From assembly GCA_019358875.1 (NCBI GenBank), contig JAHHIF010000040.1, positions 1 through 62,444 of the forward strand: a DNA stretch of 62,444 nucleotides, read 5' to 3'. The position numbers were made by a program, and so were the translations under genes. A model generated the notes under the pieces. It made no database searches. It had not been told where the DNA came from and was given only the letters and a program-made list of their open reading frames with translations. Of this stretch, positions 9,030 through 16,594 are shown piece by piece (the first letter of the stretch is position 1; each line of letters opens with the position of its first letter). Source of the stretch: Symplocastrum torsivum CPER-KK1 (GTDB lineage Bacteria > Cyanobacteriota > Cyanobacteriia > Cyanobacteriales > Coleofasciculaceae).

Positions 9030-9650
9030 ATGTTATCTCCAAACAAGAGTAAGTTAGATTTAACAACGACGCTTGAAGCTGATTCGATAGAAATTCCAGG
9101 ACTAACATACGTTCCTGAGTACATCAGTTTTGAGGAACAAAATCAATTAATTCATGCTATAGACCAACAGGAATGGTCAATGAAGTTGAAACGACGGGTT
9201 CAACATTATGGCTATAGATATGATTATAAGAATGGCTCACTAGCTTCTGCAAAATATTTAGGAGCTTTGCCAGATTGGGCAGAACATATTGCAAATAGGC
9301 TGTTTAATGATAAGTTAACAGAAAAAGCTTTTGATCAATTAATTGTTAACGAATATCAACCCGGACAAGGCATTATCAGCCATGTTGACTGTGTCCCCTG
9401 CTTTGGGAATACGATTATTTCCTTAAGCTTAGGAAGTCCCTGCTTGATGGATTTCACGCATTCTCAAACTCACCAAAAGGTATCTCTGTTGTTGTCCGCA
9501 GGTAGTTTAGTAGTAATGGATAGGGAAGCTAGATACCTTTGGCAGCATGGCATTGCTCCACGAAAGAAAGATAACTATAAGGGGACAGAAATTACTAGAA
9601 CAAGAAGAATATCTATGACCTTTCGAGAGGTTTTATTCCCTTATAAGTAA
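9030..9650 (+). CDS. alkB: AlkB-type 2-oxoglutarate/Fe(II) dioxygenase, copy 1
   Basis: A 206-residue protein of the AlkB family. The iron ligands are visible as HVD in IISHVDCVPCFGN and a later H in YLWQHGI, and the 2-oxoglutarate arginine lies in TRRISMTFR. AlkB enzymes remove methyl or other alkyl lesions from nucleic acids; some act on RNA or protein. It stands alone between two non-coding stretches. A second, quite different AlkB is at 54898-55515. Confidence 0.85.
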   Translation: MLSPNKSKLDLTTTLEADSIEIPGLTYVPEYISFEEQNQLIHAIDQQEWSMKLKRRVQHYGYRYDYKNGSLASAKYLGALPDWAEHIANRLFNDKLTEKAFDQLIVNEYQPGQGIISHVDCVPCFGNTIISLSLGSPCLMDFTHSQTHQKVSLLLSAGSLVVMDREARYLWQHGIAPRKKDNYKGTEITRTRRISMTFREVLFPYK

Positions 9651-9865
9651 ATTCCTGTTAGAAGTCAAAGTGGCTATCTCCTGAGTAGAGACAGTAAATC
9701 AATTCTATAAAGCGAACTACGCAAAATTGTGCGATCGCATCTTGATCCAAACCGATAAAACCTCCAGACTATCGAATTACTGCCAGGGGATAGAGGTAAC
9801 TGAGTCTTTACCTTTGTAGAGTGAAGGTAAGTTAATCACTAAAGTTATAGAAGCCAACAGAAACC

Positions 9866-10618
9866 ATGCCAGTACAAGATAGAGAGCGTTTAGATACTGA
9901 CCAAATGAGTGAAGCGATCGCAACAGCAACTCTTCTTGCAGCTTCTACAGCTAAGCTAGCTTCTGAAGCGGTACGGTTGGCGGCTGACAACATTACAACG
10001 ACTACCACCGTTGTAGGAGAAGCAGTTGCACCTGTGGCTCAGCAATTAGTGGAACAGGGGACACAAACGGTTGGAAAATTCGTCACTCCTATTGCTGAAA
10101 ATCCCCTGGTAAAATATGCGGCTAAGCTTCCAGGGATTAACTGGCTAATGGCAGCACTTGGTCAAGTTGATGTAGAGCAGGTGTCCAAAGACGTCGAGAA
10201 GCGGCGACAGGAGTACCCTTTAGAAACCCCTGAGCAACTGGCTCACCGAATTATTGTCGATACCTCATTAAAAGCCGGGGGAATTGGCTTACTCACTAAC
10301 TTCATACCGCCTCTAGCGCTAACACTGTTTGCCGTTGATTTGGCTGCCGTTTCAGCACTACAGGCAGAAATGATTTATCGCATTGCGGCAGCATACGGAT
10401 TTTCGCTTAAAGATCCAGCAAGACGAGGCGAAGTCTTGGCAATCTTCGGTTTATCTGTCGGAGGTTCTGGAGCCGTAAAGGTTGGGCTAGGTTTAGTGGA
10501 ACTCCTCCCTGGCGTGGGTGCTGTGGTTGGAGCATCAAGTAACGTAGCTTTGCTTTACTCACTAGGATACGTTGCTTGTCGATTCTATGAGACAAAGCGA
10601 AATTCGACTGTCGTGTAG
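9866..10618 (+). CDS. EcsC-like membrane-associated protein
   Basis: A 250-residue protein. The first 80 residues are rich in alanine and threonine and probably helical. After PLETPEQLAHRIIVDTSLKA (about 120-140) come hydrophobic, glycine-rich segments (GGIGLLTNFIPP, LLPGVGAVVGASSNVALL) reminiscent of EcsC/DUF697-type proteins. The function is unknown. A possible terminator lies at 10779. Confidence 0.55.
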   Translation: MPVQDRERLDTDQMSEAIATATLLAASTAKLASEAVRLAADNITTTTTVVGEAVAPVAQQLVEQGTQTVGKFVTPIAENPLVKYAAKLPGINWLMAALGQVDVEQVSKDVEKRRQEYPLETPEQLAHRIIVDTSLKAGGIGLLTNFIPPLALTLFAVDLAAVSALQAEMIYRIAAAYGFSLKDPARRGEVLAIFGLSVGGSGAVKVGLGLVELLPGVGAVVGASSNVALLYSLGYVACRFYETKRNSTVV

Positions 10619-10644
10619 ATTAGACTTCTACTCAAAGTTGACAG

Positions 10645-10753
10645 AACCCTTGATTTTCGGTTAGTCCGTCCTCACTAAAGCTCCGGCGGCGGACTTTGTT
10701 TGTATATGCCCCTCCAATTCCATTCTGAGGGCTTGGTGCAAGATGTCAGATAA
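10645..10753. repeat. Dispersed intergenic repeat, copy 1
   Basis: Shares AACCCTTGATTTTC-GTTAGT and, further on, AATTCCATTCTGAGGGCTTG and GCAAGAT-TCAG with the repeat at 62026-62113, in the same order and spacing. The two copies are more than 50 kb apart. It looks like a cyanobacterial palindromic intergenic element rather than a gene. Confidence 0.7.
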
Positions 10754-10778
10754 GTAAGAAACCTTTAATAAGGGCTGT

Positions 10779-10818
10779 AAAACCTCCCGGAAATATTTCT
10801 GGGAGGTTTGAGATTTTT
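10779..10818 (+). terminator. Hairpin with partial T-run, likely terminator
   Basis: AAACCTCCCGG pairs with CTGGGAGGTTT around a short AT loop and is followed on the + strand by GAGATTTTTGAG. It would end transcripts of the EcsC-like gene that read through the repeat. Confidence 0.5.
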
Positions 10819-10944
10819 GAGAGGTTAGGTGTGATTGCCTGTAGCCTGCTGAGTACGCTAGCGAAGTATGCCGTTAGGCTTATTGCTCATTCATTCCCTC
10901 CCAACTTCTCCAGGGGTGGGAGAAGAACCAGGAATGCCAGTTCG

Positions 10945-11607
10945 TCACGGATTCAGGGGATTAATGGGAACATTTGGCTGAATGGGTACTATGGGTGCAG
11001 GAACTAAACTTGGAATAATGTTTGGTGGTGTTGGATTGGCGGGTGGTGGCGGCACAAGAGTGGGAAATAATTCGCGAGGAAAATCATCAGCAGCAATACA
11101 AGTATCTAGCGCTCCGGGAGTAGAAGCGTCTACTGCACGGCTTAAACCAATCACACACTCAGAAAAGCGCACAGGAAGAAGGCTACGGCGGCAGTAATCT
11201 AGAACCCGAATTACCTCAGCACCTTCGGTACGAGTGTTGATATCAACCATACAGCTTGCTAGCTCTAGTGGGCGTCGGACTCGTGTGCAAGCGGCTAATG
11301 CTTCGTCAGAAATTGTCGGTGTCTGGTAGCTGATTCTAAGGACGCACCCAGATAAATCCTTCGGGGCAAGTGCTTGTGAACACGCTACTGATGCTCGTTC
11401 TGGGGAGACATCTGCACGTAGGAGTTCGCTAGCACAGACTTGAAATTCAGTTAATGCAAGCGCAGGACGATTGGGAATTGCTAAAGCCAACAAGCTTGCG
11501 ATCGCAAGTTGACTTGCACAGAATCTGACTAATCGTGGAAGAGTGCGACTTTTCATGCCTGGAGTAACGTTGAGGCAACTTTGCCTACTCATGATGGTTT
11601 TACACAA
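10945..11607 (-). CDS. Secreted protein with repeated cysteine motif and proline-rich tail
   Basis: I do not recognise the family. Up to 220 residues. From the third methionine (residue 18) there is a clear signal peptide ending near PALA/LTEF, so the start could be M1, M6 or M18. The mature part has degenerate repeats of about 31 residues, C-x11-C-x18/19, starting ACSQALAPKDLSGC, ACTRVRRPLELASC and YCRRSLLPVRFSEC, with a final half unit beginning TCIAADD. The last 35 residues are a proline/asparagine-rich tail. The paired cysteines suggest an oxidised periplasmic or outer-layer protein. It stands alone. Confidence 0.65.
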   Translation of the reverse strand: MCKTIMSRQSCLNVTPGMKSRTLPRLVRFCASQLAIASLLALAIPNRPALALTEFQVCASELLRADVSPERASVACSQALAPKDLSGCVLRISYQTPTISDEALAACTRVRRPLELASCMVDINTRTEGAEVIRVLDYCRRSLLPVRFSECVIGLSRAVDASTPGALDTCIAADDFPRELFPTLVPPPPANPTPPNIIPSLVPAPIVPIQPNVPINPLNP

Positions 11608-11680
11608 AGATGTTATAGGCTATGCTACTCGGTTGCGGACATTTGCGGGTAATGAGGGCTGGGGATTAGATAACTCGATT

Positions 11681-11728
11681 AGGACTTACGCACTTCAATA
11701 CTATGTAGGGCTTGGCAATGCCAAGCCC
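11681..11728. repeat. Solo AGGACTTACGCAC motif and adjacent palindrome
   Basis: AGGACTTACGCAC (11681-11693) is identical to the terminal inverted repeat of the miniature element at 16475-16594, but no partner is seen here. It is followed by the perfect palindrome GGGCTTGG-CAATG-CCAAGCCC (11708-11728), a repeat type common in cyanobacterial spacers. The palindrome lies downstream of moeB. Confidence 0.6.
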
Positions 11729-11816
11729 CGACAATAGAATCAGGCTTTTACCAATTAACTGCGTCACTCCTGTCTATAATCACCTAATCCCAATCTTCCA
11801 TCAAAAACTAACCCCC

Positions 11817-12989
11817 TTAATACTCAGGCACAGAGGGGTCAATTTCCCGGCTCCAGGCAGTAATTCCGCCTTTGACATTAATTCCCTTAATACCAGACTC
11901 TTTCAAAATTCCCAACGCCTTTGCTGAGCGACCTCCCATCTTGCAATGAGCTACCAACTTATGACCATTGAGCAGTTCCTTCACTTTTTCCACACCTGTA
12001 CCGTTTTCAATGTCCGGTAGTGGTACGAGAACTGAACCAGGAATCTTCGCAATCTCATACTCATTAGGATTGCGGACATCTAGCAGGACAAAATCATCAG
12101 CACCACTTTCGAGTAGTTCCTTGAGTTCCTGCACAGTCATTTCTTGCATTTCCATTTGCTGCTTCGCCTCCTCTGCTTTCGCTTGAGTGATGCCACAGAA
12201 AAACTCGTAATCAATGAGCTTCTCAATGACTGGACGCTCTGGATTGGGTCGCAGTTTTAGTTCCCGGAATTTCATATTCAGGGCATCATAAAGCAGCAAC
12301 CGTCCGCTAAGGGTTGTACCTTGACCCAGAACAATTTTGACAGTTTCCGTTGCTTGGATCACACCAATAATTCCTGGCAAAATGCCAAGAACACCACCTT
12401 CTGCACAGGAGGGAACCATTCCTGGTGGTGGTGGTTCCGGGTAGAGGTCGCGGTAATTTGGACCACCTTCATAGTTAAATACGGTGGCTTGACCTTCAAA
12501 CCGAAAAATCGAGCCATAAACATTCGGTTTGTTGAGCAGCACACAGGCATCGTTGACTAAGTAGCGGGTGGGGAAGTTATCCGTACCATCCACCACAATG
12601 TCATAAGGCTCAAGAATATCTAGAGCGTTTTCTGAGGTAAGACGAGTTTCGTAAAGGTCAACCTGGCAATAGGGGTTGATTTCGAGAATCCGGTCTTTGG
12701 CAGACTGAATTTTTGGTTTCCCTACCCAAGAGGTTCCGTGAATGACTTGGCGTTGCAGATTCGAGCTATCAACGACATCAAAATCAACAAGTCCTAGTCG
12801 TCCAATCCCCGCAGCTGCGAGGTACAAGAGTAGGGGCGAACCGAGTCCACCGCTACCGATGCAGAGAACGCTGGCGGCTTTGAGGCGTTTTTGCCCTTCT
12901 AGTCCGACTTCAGGCAAGATTAAGTGTCGGGAGTAGCGTTCGTATTCTTCTTTTTGGAGCTGGATTTCATCCAGATTTGGGTTGAGCAT
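11817..12989 (-). CDS. moeB: MoeB/ThiF-type adenylyltransferase with C-terminal rhodanese domain
   Basis: A 390-residue two-domain protein. The E1-like domain has the ATP loop IGSGGLGSPLLLYLAAAGIG near residue 45, the NLQRQVIHG segment and DGTDNFPTRY. The rhodanese domain (about 290-390) carries the active-site cysteine in VAHCKMGGRSAKA. Such proteins adenylate the C-terminal glycine of MoaD or ThiS-like sulfur carriers and load sulfur onto them. ATG 12989 is chosen because it gives the usual start MLNPNLDEIQL; an upstream TTG (13016) is rejected. It follows the JAMM peptidase gene on the same strand. Confidence 0.92.
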   Translation of the reverse strand: MLNPNLDEIQLQKEEYERYSRHLILPEVGLEGQKRLKAASVLCIGSGGLGSPLLLYLAAAGIGRLGLVDFDVVDSSNLQRQVIHGTSWVGKPKIQSAKDRILEINPYCQVDLYETRLTSENALDILEPYDIVVDGTDNFPTRYLVNDACVLLNKPNVYGSIFRFEGQATVFNYEGGPNYRDLYPEPPPPGMVPSCAEGGVLGILPGIIGVIQATETVKIVLGQGTTLSGRLLLYDALNMKFRELKLRPNPERPVIEKLIDYEFFCGITQAKAEEAKQQMEMQEMTVQELKELLESGADDFVLLDVRNPNEYEIAKIPGSVLVPLPDIENGTGVEKVKELLNGHKLVAHCKMGGRSAKALGILKESGIKGINVKGGITAWSREIDPSVPEY

Positions 12990-13077
12990 TTCACTCGCTA
13001 GTAGAGCTAGAGACAAGACATATATCTTATCTAAATGCTTCTTGTCTTTTTATTTTGATAGTTTTTAATATAAGTTT

Positions 13078-13563
13078 TCAATCGGCTGAGGACGAAGCTG
13101 TAAAAATTTCTTCCGGTTGGAACTGATGCTCATCATCCAAACTCCAGCTTTTGAGGTCGATCGCTTTTCCTTCTTGGACACTGACAATAATGTACGAGTA
13201 TTGCTGCCATGCGATCGCACGGTCAAATTCTGAAGGGATGGCTGGATGGTCAGGGTGAGAGTGGTAGATTCCAATGATATTGAGGTTGCGATCGCGTGCG
13301 TCTTTCTGTGCCTTGAGCATCACAGTCGGTGCAATGCTGAAGCGACGACGTTTGCTAGACTCAAGCTGAGCTGAACCCTCAATCGCTTGAAACGTAGCGG
13401 CTTGGGCATCCCAACTATTCTCTGTCGGCAAGACATCCACTAAGATTTTGATATCACCTCTAAGCTCACCCAATAGCAAGCCACAGCACTCTTCAGGATA
13501 AGTACGTTCTGCATGGGCTTGAATTACCTGGAGATGATAGGAGAGAAGTTTTAATGTCGCCAC
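13078..13563 (-). CDS. JAMM/Mov34-type metallopeptidase
   Basis: A 161-residue M67-family zinc peptidase. The motif is complete: a glutamate in YPEECCGLLLG near the N-terminus, then HSHPDHPAIPSEFDRA. Bacterial JAMM peptidases trim ubiquitin-like sulfur carriers or release cysteine from them (as Mec does with CysO). The GTG at 13563 gives the usual length; the frame is open up to 13668 without a family match. It lies 88 bp upstream of moeB on the same strand, a functional pairing known in bacteria. Confidence 0.85.
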   Translation of the reverse strand: MATLKLLSYHLQVIQAHAERTYPEECCGLLLGELRGDIKILVDVLPTENSWDAQAATFQAIEGSAQLESSKRRRFSIAPTVMLKAQKDARDRNLNIIGIYHSHPDHPAIPSEFDRAIAWQQYSYIIVSVQEGKAIDLKSWSLDDEHQFQPEEIFTASSSAD

Positions 13564-13684
13564 ACTTGTCCTTAATGAGTAAGTTCGCCCGTGTTCACTA
13601 CGACATCCGGATTTGAAGATATGGTTATTGTATTTCAAGACCAGCGTGATTAGTGCGATCGCTCTCACTTAGGACGTTTATATC

Positions 13685-14827
13685 ATGACTAAAACACTTG
13701 ACCCAACTCAAAACAACGCAGACTTTCTTCACTTCTTTCAGCAATATGCAACTGAATGCTTACTTAACCAAGACCATGAGGTGAGTGAAGCCTTAAGGCG
13801 TAGGCAGATTACTCATAACACGTTTCGACGACTAGAAGAAACTTATAAAATTTCTTTCAAGCTAGACTCTAGCCTTTCTTTAAAGTCAATCAAAAAGCAA
13901 GTTATCAAACAAATAGAAGCAGCAGCTTATTTCATTCGGGATTTCCAAATTAGTATTTTAGGTCAACACACTAGCATTTTTCATTTGTATGAAATTGAGA
14001 TTCAAATTGCTCACAATCTTAGATATGCATTTAAATTTGACTCAGGAAAACTTTTTATTCAGCTTCCTTATTGGCAGGTAAGTTTTCTTGATTGCCACAT
14101 TTCATATCAGCAGATGAAAAATCGTTGGAACCGAGGGGAGCATCTTCAACAAACGTCTCCGGTTCGTGAGGTTTGGTGGTTATTCAATCCAATTGGTGAA
14201 TTTCGGTCTAATCTCAGAACTACACTTTTACTCGCTGTCCAAAAGCAAATCTTGGGAATTGATAACCTCTTTGTCAACTTTGGACTTGCACAAGCGAGTA
14301 ATAACTCAAATCTGCCGTCAAAGGACGAACCTAAAGAAACTCAGAGTTTTAAGGATAAAGTAATTGCTTTTCTCAGTGCGAGTGTCAATGAGGAGAAACT
14401 TGGCATTAGCCTAGAGATGGCACTAAAGAATCAAGATGAAAAAAGTTTAGTTCAGTTGCTTGGGTTATTCAAAAAAAACTTAGCTGACCCTGGTCAAATT
14501 GAAGAACTGATTGATACCGGAGTATTTAGCCTGCAAGAGATAATTCACGAAGAACAATCTCAAGTGGATATCAAGATGTTTGGGTTTGTCAATGTCGGCA
14601 ATTACCACCGTATTGATGTTGCCCTCAATCTGAGTTCAGGGTATTTAAAAAAATATGTTGAGTTTGTGCCTCGAAAAGCCAAGATGAAAGCCATTCAAGT
14701 GGGGTTTGTGAATGTCTACACCATTGATGACATTACTGTGAAACCCAACTTTCATGGAGCAATGAAACTCAATTTTGAAGCGGCTGCTCTAGAGCGATCG
14801 CTTCGGGAATTACAGTTAGTCAAGTAA
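13685..14827 (+). CDS. Hypothetical protein, 380 residues
   Basis: Family not recognised. The N-terminal 100 residues are helical and charged (SEALRRRQITHNTFRRLEET); the middle has WRVSF-like beta segments and a low-complexity asparagine/serine stretch near 205. No signal peptide or membrane segment is seen. It is divergent from the JAMM gene. Codon use and HIP1 sites match the chromosome. Confidence 0.7.
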   Translation: MTKTLDPTQNNADFLHFFQQYATECLLNQDHEVSEALRRRQITHNTFRRLEETYKISFKLDSSLSLKSIKKQVIKQIEAAAYFIRDFQISILGQHTSIFHLYEIEIQIAHNLRYAFKFDSGKLFIQLPYWQVSFLDCHISYQQMKNRWNRGEHLQQTSPVREVWWLFNPIGEFRSNLRTTLLLAVQKQILGIDNLFVNFGLAQASNNSNLPSKDEPKETQSFKDKVIAFLSASVNEEKLGISLEMALKNQDEKSLVQLLGLFKKNLADPGQIEELIDTGVFSLQEIIHEEQSQVDIKMFGFVNVGNYHRIDVALNLSSGYLKKYVEFVPRKAKMKAIQVGFVNVYTIDDITVKPNFHGAMKLNFEAAALERSLRELQLVK

Positions 14828-14836
14828 AGTTAGATT

Positions 14837-14977
14837 TCAGCTTCCTCTCTCAATCCACTCACGTCCGGCTCTCTCCGCAGCTTGAGCCGAATAATAAAGT
14901 TTGTGTTCTCCAAAAACTGCACCACCAGGACTAATGACTCGAAATTGCCATTCCTGAGTATCGCAGAAATACACCAT
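14837..14977 (-). CDS. Small hypothetical protein, 46 residues
   Basis: Starts MVYFCDTQEWQFRV and ends AAERAGREWIERGS, with the alternating beta then helix look of small cyanobacterial proteins that I have seen but cannot name. The frame can also begin at 15028 (63 residues). It converges on the 13685 gene with 9 bp between stops. Confidence 0.5.
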   Translation of the reverse strand: MVYFCDTQEWQFRVISPGGAVFGEHKLYYSAQAAERAGREWIERGS

Positions 14978-15028
14978 CAAGATTAACTTGTCGATGCTTA
15001 CGAGGAGGTAGATTGTTGTATGGGCCAT

Positions 15029-15359
15029 GCTTGAGGCACTCCCTTACTTCTTGCTCTTTCGTCGGGGTGAGCCGCTCGAACATCCCGAACAAATGCGATT
15101 AGTTTAGCTTCATTTGGGCATTAGGATTAGCCTCAACTTGATTTTGTCCCATAAAGCTTTCTAGATGCTGCCAGAGCGATGTAAGCTGATTTGCTTATGG
15201 TAACTGTCTGTTATCCCCCTTAAGATCTAGAGATAGAGCTTTACAATTCTAAAAATAAAGCTCATGCATTTCCACAAAGGGAACCATAGCAATCACGGTT
15301 GAAGCCATCTGCTCAAGGGTGTTCTGTTCAATGTCCTGATACATCTTGAGGAGAAAATT
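15029..15359. other. Spacer without supported gene
   Basis: About 330 bp. Minus-strand frames contain protein-like pieces (for example LWQHLESFMGQNQVEANP near 15110-15180) that are closed by stops, and may be remnants. Nothing is called. GAGGAGAA before 15360 is the ribosome binding site of the next gene. Confidence 0.4.
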
Positions 15360-16448
15360 GTGCTAAAAAGTACAAAACTGGTCAATACGACTTCTGTTGA
15401 GAGCTTGAGCCAGATTTGGGCTGAGCGCTATGTTCCAGACTTGTCAACGCTCTCTATAAGAAGCAATCAATGTGCCGTTTCTGAGCTAGTTGAGGCGGCA
15501 TCACCACAGGGGCGAGTGCAAACTATTGCTAAACTTTCTCGGAGCGTGGAGATTAATTGCAAGTGTGCTGGGATACAGACGAGTGTCCTGTTCTCTTACA
15601 TTCCGAATATTGTCAACCTGACCGAATCTCAGGGAATCGCTAAAGCAGCGGGGCAGGTTTATGAGAAGGTACTGGAAGTTTACCAGACGCAGTCGCCTCC
15701 CCCGGCATTACAGGTCGCTAAGTCAGAGGCTGAGACGATTGATTTCTCTAGTAATGTTGAGGCATCATCGGCAAAGCTAGGGCTATCTGTGTCAGAGGTT
15801 AAACAACTAGCCACCGTACTTGAACCTGTATTACTCGAATTTCAGGAGCAGCATCTGTCATCACCTGATAGACGCGCTGTTGGCTTTCTGAGTACACAGT
15901 TTCACTTGAGTTCTAAGTTAGTGCTAAATCGGCTGACACTTGCTGAGCAAGTCTTAGTCAGTCCCTACTTCAAATTCGTTGAAGAGCAGGTTTGTATCCC
16001 TTGGCAGCGAGTCTGTGCAGCGGCGGCAAAGCATGAGCTTGACTCACCGCGTCTAGCCCTTGTTCAGCAACTATTACCAAAGAGTCAAGACATTGCTGAG
16101 GCAGTTTACCAGCGATCTGTCAAATTGTACTCCAATCATCGTAGCCGTCGCGGCGGGCTGAGTAATCGAGAAGTGAAGCTCTCTACTGTGAGAGACTTGC
16201 AAATGTTTCAAGGCTATTTGTCGCTATGTGTTCTAGAAGAGAGCATGGCATCTGTGCAGGATGAACTGCTTCCCTTGTGCATTATGGTCTTTCCAGCTGT
16301 CGAGGTAAGTTGGGAACTCGTTGAACAAATGACACAGTTACTCATGGATGAAGTCTTGGCGCGGGTGTCAAACGAGTACAAGTCTCTCTTGGTACCTTAT
16401 ACAACGGCAATGCAGCAGCTCTTCTCTAACCTTGAGACGAAGGTCTAA
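15360..16448 (+). CDS. Hypothetical protein, 362 residues
   Basis: Family not recognised. It begins with GTG behind a good GAGGAGAA at 15349-15356. The protein is mainly alpha-helical and soluble; residues around 260-280 hold a basic HRSRRGGLSNREVK segment. There are four cysteines but no obvious metal motif. It ends 26 bp before a miniature element. Confidence 0.65.
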   Translation: MLKSTKLVNTTSVESLSQIWAERYVPDLSTLSIRSNQCAVSELVEAASPQGRVQTIAKLSRSVEINCKCAGIQTSVLFSYIPNIVNLTESQGIAKAAGQVYEKVLEVYQTQSPPPALQVAKSEAETIDFSSNVEASSAKLGLSVSEVKQLATVLEPVLLEFQEQHLSSPDRRAVGFLSTQFHLSSKLVLNRLTLAEQVLVSPYFKFVEEQVCIPWQRVCAAAAKHELDSPRLALVQQLLPKSQDIAEAVYQRSVKLYSNHRSRRGGLSNREVKLSTVRDLQMFQGYLSLCVLEESMASVQDELLPLCIMVFPAVEVSWELVEQMTQLLMDEVLARVSNEYKSLLVPYTTAMQQLFSNLETKV

Positions 16449-16474
16449 ACTTATTTCTCTCCCTTCAAGAGTTC

Positions 16475-16594
16475 AGGACTTACGCACTGAGTAGGAGATT
16501 ACGTCCTTCTGAGCGATCGCGTGAAGTGGAGCTATAGTGAGGAACGAGTGTCAGAATCTCAAACCTTGAACTGGCGTTATGGTGCGTAAGTCCT
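16475..16594. mobile_element. Miniature inverted-repeat element (family B)
   Basis: 120 bp bounded by the perfect 13-bp inverted repeats AGGACTTACGCAC (16475-16487) and GTGCGTAAGTCCT (16582-16594). No coding capacity. It sits exactly at the 3' end of the histidine kinase gene and contributes two bases of its stop codon. Single copies of the end motif occur at 11681 and 48028. Confidence 0.75.

Noticed and set aside
15030..15190. Minus-strand protein-like fragments
   Set aside because: Pieces in two frames are broken by stops and have no start; could be a decayed gene but support is too thin to call.
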